From: Candidatus Sabulitectum sp.
Lineage (GTDB): Bacteria > Fermentibacterota > Fermentibacteria > Fermentibacterales > JCC-6
Length of the DNA: 8,970 nt
Assembly (NCBI GenBank): GCA_029940175.1
Contig: JAOZRM010000123.1
Location: 374-9,343, forward strand
Direction: 5' to 3'
Shown: piece after piece, positions 6,793-8,970 of the stretch
How the letters are laid out: each line of letters opens with the position of its first letter
How positions within the stretch are numbered: position 1 is the first letter of the stretch
Translations under genes and position numbers: made by a program
The notes under the pieces: model-generated
Told to the model about the DNA's origin: nothing
The model's input: the letters and a program-made list of their open reading frames with translations, nothing else
The model's database searches: none

Positions 6793-7236
6793 TTACATAT
6801 CTCTGCTGCTGTGTTCATCAGCATCCAGGGGGTGTTTTGATCCCCACCAGGTGTAATCATCGGTACCTTCATCTGTATTCCAGAAACCGGCGAATCCTGA
6901 AACATCAGCGGTAAAAGTAAAAGAAGCAGGGCCGGTGCCGTAACTGTCAACCCACCTGCATTCAATTGTACGCCCCTGAGTGAATATGATGTCTGTTAAC
7001 TGACCCGGGGTCATGGTTCCATCCTCATCCATGACATACTCTCCACACAGAACCTCATTCTCAAAGTAGAATGTTGTAACAACTGGCATGTCATATCCAC
7101 TTGCAAACAATGTTCCCGTGTAAGTACCGGCTATCTCCTGATTCCAGTCAGTGATTTCCGGTTTTCTCTCTTCGGAGTCACCGGCAACCGCAAGCGAAAA
7201 CAAAGACATTATCAATAGAACAGATCTGAGTTTCAT
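6793..7236 (-). CDS. Small secreted protein of unknown function
   Basis: The 147-aa product begins with a Sec signal peptide (MKLRSVLLIMSLFSLAVAG), probably cut after AVA near residue 18. No lipobox cysteine is present, so it should be a soluble exported protein. The mature part is acidic and rich in Gly, Thr and aromatic residues. It has alternating strand-like segments (AGTYTGTLFASGYD, TTFYFENEVLCGEYV, ASFTFTADVSGFAGFW) that suggest a small beta-barrel or sandwich. Cys64 and Cys93 could form a disulfide. I recognise no named family. The ATG at 7236 is chosen because it begins the signal peptide and has AGGAGAGGA (7255-7247) upstream, though the 10-nt spacing is slightly long. It lies 29 nt after the tail-anchored protein gene and 6 nt before the radical SAM gene. 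Confidence 0.75.
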   Translation of the reverse strand: MKLRSVLLIMSLFSLAVAGDSEERKPEITDWNQEIAGTYTGTLFASGYDMPVVTTFYFENEVLCGEYVMDEDGTMTPGQLTDIIFTQGRTIECRWVDSYGTGPASFTFTADVSGFAGFWNTDEGTDDYTWWGSKHPLDADEHSSRDM

Positions 7237-7265
7237 TCGCTGTTCATCCTCTCCTGTCCACAATG

Positions 7266-7577
7266 CTACTTCAACAAACTGATGATTGCCGATAAAACAT
7301 TCGTTGTAAGCAGAAGTACCACCAGTGTTGTAATGACAAGAAAAAGCACCAAAACTGCCATACAACCTTTCCCTCTTTTGGAGAGGTAGGAATACTTATC
7401 AGGTTCCAGTCGCTGCAATTCCGCAACAATGTCATCAACAGCCTTTTTGCATTCCTTCAAACCCTTTCCAGAATATCTCCGGTACAGCTTGACTGCGCTG
7501 ATGAAGCTGGAACTGCTCTCAGTGGTCAATGCCTTTGTAACGTGCTCTATCTCCATGTTGGTTAGTTCTCTGGGCAT
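7266..7577 (-). CDS. Small tail-anchored protein with a ribosomal L7/L12 C-terminal-like segment
   Basis: The 103-aa product has a cytoplasmic N-terminal part and one C-terminal membrane helix (about 73-101, from CMAVLVLFLVITTLVV) preceded by basic residues (KRGKG). Residues 26-51 (ISAVKLYRRYSGKGLKECKK onward) match the pattern of the L7/L12 C-terminal domain: an amphipathic helix, then GxGLKEAK-like residues, then a second helix. That surface in L7/L12 recruits translation GTPases. Its role in non-ribosomal membrane proteins is unknown, so no function is assigned. The ATG at 7577 has GAGGGAG (7593-7587) 9 nt upstream. An in-frame ATG at 7625 would give 119 aa and lies only 10 nt after the DUF1643 stop, but lacks a good ribosome binding site. 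It sits second in the leftward cluster. Confidence 0.72.
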   Translation of the reverse strand: MPRELTNMEIEHVTKALTTESSSSFISAVKLYRRYSGKGLKECKKAVDDIVAELQRLEPDKYSYLSKRGKGCMAVLVLFLVITTLVVLLLTTNVLSAIISLLK

Positions 7578-7635
7578 AACCGAATTCTCCCTCTTCTTTG
7601 TCTGTGGACTTCCATCAATCTCCATATTGCCGCTT

Positions 7636-8118
7636 TCAGATAAAAGGAAAGGGCTGCAGATCCTTCCGCAGATACAACGGGTGTCCAGGGGCTCCTGCTT
7701 TAGTCAATTTAAGACAATGAGGATTTGTGAGTATTTTCCTTACTGCCTCTCCTCTTTTGAGATAATCTCCGTGATTCCCCCACGCAGCCACTGTAATGCC
7801 TGCTTTTCTGCTTATGGATTCAATATGAATATCATTATCAGGGCCAATGGGATCTGAGGAGGTATAGAGATTGCCGGGATCAGTTGACCGATAGGAAAAA
7901 ATGTTCAGCATTATCAGCCCGCCATAGCCCCAGTCTCCGGCAAAGGTTATGCAGCGCCTGACTGTAGGGTCATTCCTTTGCTCATCTGCAGTGGACGGGT
8001 TCAATCCCACAAATGCAGCGTATGGCTTCTCCCTGTCCCATATTCTCCACAGAGAATACCGATGAACTCTGTCAGAAGAAAATTCCGCTCCGCTATCAAT
8101 CAGGTGTTTAATCTGCAC
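7636..8118 (-). CDS. DUF1643 family protein
   Basis: This 160-aa soluble protein has the hallmarks of DUF1643: RYSLWRIWD (20-28), FVGLNPSTADEQRNDPTVRRC (36-56), WGYGGLIMLNIFSYRSTDP (63-81), PIGPDND (90-96), AAWGNHG (111-117) and the C-terminal GHPLYLRKD (145-153). The biochemical function is not established. The conserved Asn/Asp/Arg-rich NPSTAD...DPTVRRC block looks like a ligand or active site, which is inference. Length is typical for a complete member. The start is a GTG at 8118; no ATG is available near the N-terminus and there is no strong ribosome binding site. A preceding open frame stops in TAG sharing one base with this GTG, consistent with coupled translation. It is the first recognisable gene of the cluster running to 5911. 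Confidence 0.85.
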   Translation of the reverse strand: MQIKHLIDSGAEFSSDRVHRYSLWRIWDREKPYAAFVGLNPSTADEQRNDPTVRRCITFAGDWGYGGLIMLNIFSYRSTDPGNLYTSSDPIGPDNDIHIESISRKAGITVAAWGNHGDYLKRGEAVRKILTNPHCLKLTKAGAPGHPLYLRKDLQPFPFI

Positions 8119-8225
8119 TACTGTGAACCTGCAATCTTAATAAGCTCTACAATTTTTACTGTAACATCAACATGAGTTGCAGTGTGGTCTTCGTCAAGAG
8201 CAGATCTATCCCAGATACTGAAGAT
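8118..8225 (-). pseudogene. Possible start-less coding remnant upstream of the DUF1643 gene
   Basis: The minus-strand frame from 8225 to the TAG at 8120-8118 is open for 35 codons. It reads like the C-terminus of a protein, ending in VTVKIVELIKIAGSQ. It contains no ATG, GTG or TTG and is closed upstream by TGA at 8228-8226. Its TAG overlaps the DUF1643 GTG by one base, a typical operon junction. It may be the end of a decayed upstream gene. An open stretch of this size can arise by chance, so confidence is low. Confidence 0.22.
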
Positions 8226-8240
8226 TCATTGAATTACTGC

Positions 8241-8270
8241 TTGACAAAGCATGTGTATTTTCTTCATAAG
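8241..8270 (+). promoter_or_regulatory. Promoter of the methyltransferase gene
   Basis: A perfect TTGACA (8241-8246) is followed by an 18-nt spacer and CATAAG (8265-8270, four of six to TATAAT). Transcription would begin near 8277, about 25 nt before the ATG at 8303. The -35 box is strong and the -10 box moderate. Confidence 0.5.
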
Positions 8271-8302
8271 AAAAGCTTGAAGATTCACGGAAAGGATACA
8301 AT

Positions 8303-8950
8303 ATGAGTAGGTTTTATCCGGATTCCAAAGTGGAGATCCAGGGGCTTTCTGCTAAATTTTATGACAATCTGTTGAATGTTGCCTCACTGGGATTGTACAG
8401 CAAGTTCATCAAAAAGGCTATTCGTCTCATGAACATCGATTCGAACGACAAAATACTTGATTTCGGTGCAGGAACCGGAAGAAATGCTCTGCTGATGCAG
8501 AAGTACATCTCCGCTAACGGCGAGATCCTGGGACTGGAAATCTCAGATGAGATGATCGAGCAGTTCAAAAGGAAAACTGCAAAATATGATAACCTCAATG
8601 TTGTCAATCAGAGGATAGATCAGCCCTTCTCTTTTGAAAAAAAATATGACAAGGTTGTTATCTCTTTTGTGTTTCACGGTTTTCCATTCGAAATTCAAAA
8701 GAACATTCTGAGTAATGCACATGGGGCCTTGAAGGAGGGGGGCGAATTCATCATGCTTGATTTCAATGAATTTGTTACTGATGAGACTCCTCTCTACTTC
8801 AGAATTCCTTTCAAAATAGTAGAGTGCAAATACGCCTTTGAATATGTTGAACGAGACTGGAAGAAGATAATGTCGGAATTCGGTTTTAAAGATTTCAATC
8901 AGCAGCTGTTCTTCCACGATCATCTTCGTCTGCTCAGAGCAAAGAGGTAG
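8303..8950 (+). CDS. Class I SAM-dependent methyltransferase
   Basis: The 215-aa cytoplasmic protein has a Rossmann-type methyltransferase fold. Motif I is ILDFGAGTGRNALLM (51-65), and the post-I acidic residue is Glu79 in LGLEISDEM. A motif II-like strand is YDKVVISFVFHGFP (115-128), and motif III is ALKEGGEFIMLDF (142-154). Its closest visible style is the UbiE/Methyltransf_11 group. The substrate cannot be read from sequence: the C-terminal cap (about 155-215) shows no diagnostic motif, and no quinone, tRNA or natural-product genes are nearby. The ATG at 8303 has AAAGGA (8291-8296) 6 nt upstream. It is expressed divergently from the DUF1643-radical SAM cluster, across a gap of about 180 nt that contains its promoter. 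Confidence 0.88.
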   Translation: MSRFYPDSKVEIQGLSAKFYDNLLNVASLGLYSKFIKKAIRLMNIDSNDKILDFGAGTGRNALLMQKYISANGEILGLEISDEMIEQFKRKTAKYDNLNVVNQRIDQPFSFEKKYDKVVISFVFHGFPFEIQKNILSNAHGALKEGGEFIMLDFNEFVTDETPLYFRIPFKIVECKYAFEYVERDWKKIMSEFGFKDFNQQLFFHDHLRLLRAKR

Positions 8951-8953
8951 TTC

Positions 8954-8970
8954 TTGAAAATATCAATCGT
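8954..8970 (+). CDS. Possible start of a downstream gene (partial, TTG start)
   Basis: Right after the methyltransferase stop, TTG at 8954 opens a frame reading M-K-I-S-I to the window edge. GAGG (8944-8947), inside the end of the methyltransferase gene, is spaced 6 nt before it. This would make a two-gene operon. Only five codons are visible, so the call is tentative. Confidence 0.3.

Noticed and set aside
5911..8118. Calling the DUF1643-radical SAM cluster a defence or mobile island.
   Set aside because: There is no nuclease, helicase, toxin-antitoxin pair, integrase, attachment repeat or clear base-composition break. The evidence does not go beyond an uncharacterised cluster.
8359..8923. 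Minus-strand open frames inside the methyltransferase gene.
   Set aside because: They are antisense to a gene with clear SAM-binding motifs, a promoter and a ribosome binding site.

Overview
This window is ordinary-density bacterial chromosome with moderate GC (AT-leaning intergenic regions, Shine-Dalgarno-led starts, sigma70-like promoter boxes). No rRNA, tRNA, CRISPR array, insertion sequence or phage structural gene is visible, and nothing allows a firm taxonomic call. An uncultured or poorly sampled bacterium is the safest description. Most genes lie on the minus strand.

Layout from left to right: (1) the last codons of a plus-strand gene end at 43, followed by a strong 13-bp hairpin (70-103). 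(2) A leftward two-gene unit at 138-2622 pairs an MBOAT acyltransferase (AlgI/DltB type) with an upstream membrane-anchored SGNH-like protein. The two overlap by 11 nt, as in envelope or exopolysaccharide O-acylation modules. (3) A short AT-rich divergent region leads to a plus-strand gene for a 110-aa three-helix membrane protein. It runs tail-to-tail, with a 4-nt overlap, into (4) a leftward pair: an S9 alpha/beta-hydrolase peptidase of 606 aa, then an NfsB-like FMN nitroreductase. (5) The short region 5741-5910 holds a terminator-like hairpin, two back-to-back promoters with perfect TTGACA -35 boxes and two 15-bp inverted repeats. (6) A leftward four-gene cluster at 8118-5911 encodes a DUF1643 protein, a small tail-anchored protein with a ribosomal L7/L12 C-terminal-like helix-turn-helix, a small secreted protein, and a radical SAM protein of the spore photoproduct lyase-like family ending in a sliding-clamp-like peptide. 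(7) A plus-strand class I methyltransferase (8303-8950) has its own promoter, and a possible TTG-started gene begins at the right edge.

Functionally, the left module probably adds acyl groups to a surface glycan. The middle pair looks like peptide turnover plus flavin-dependent reduction. The right-hand cluster mixes a possible nucleic-acid-repair-type radical SAM enzyme with three proteins of unknown role. The least explained parts are the architecture of the 5831-5875 regulatory region and the composition of the 5911-8118 cluster. I see no clear evidence of a new defence or mobile system.
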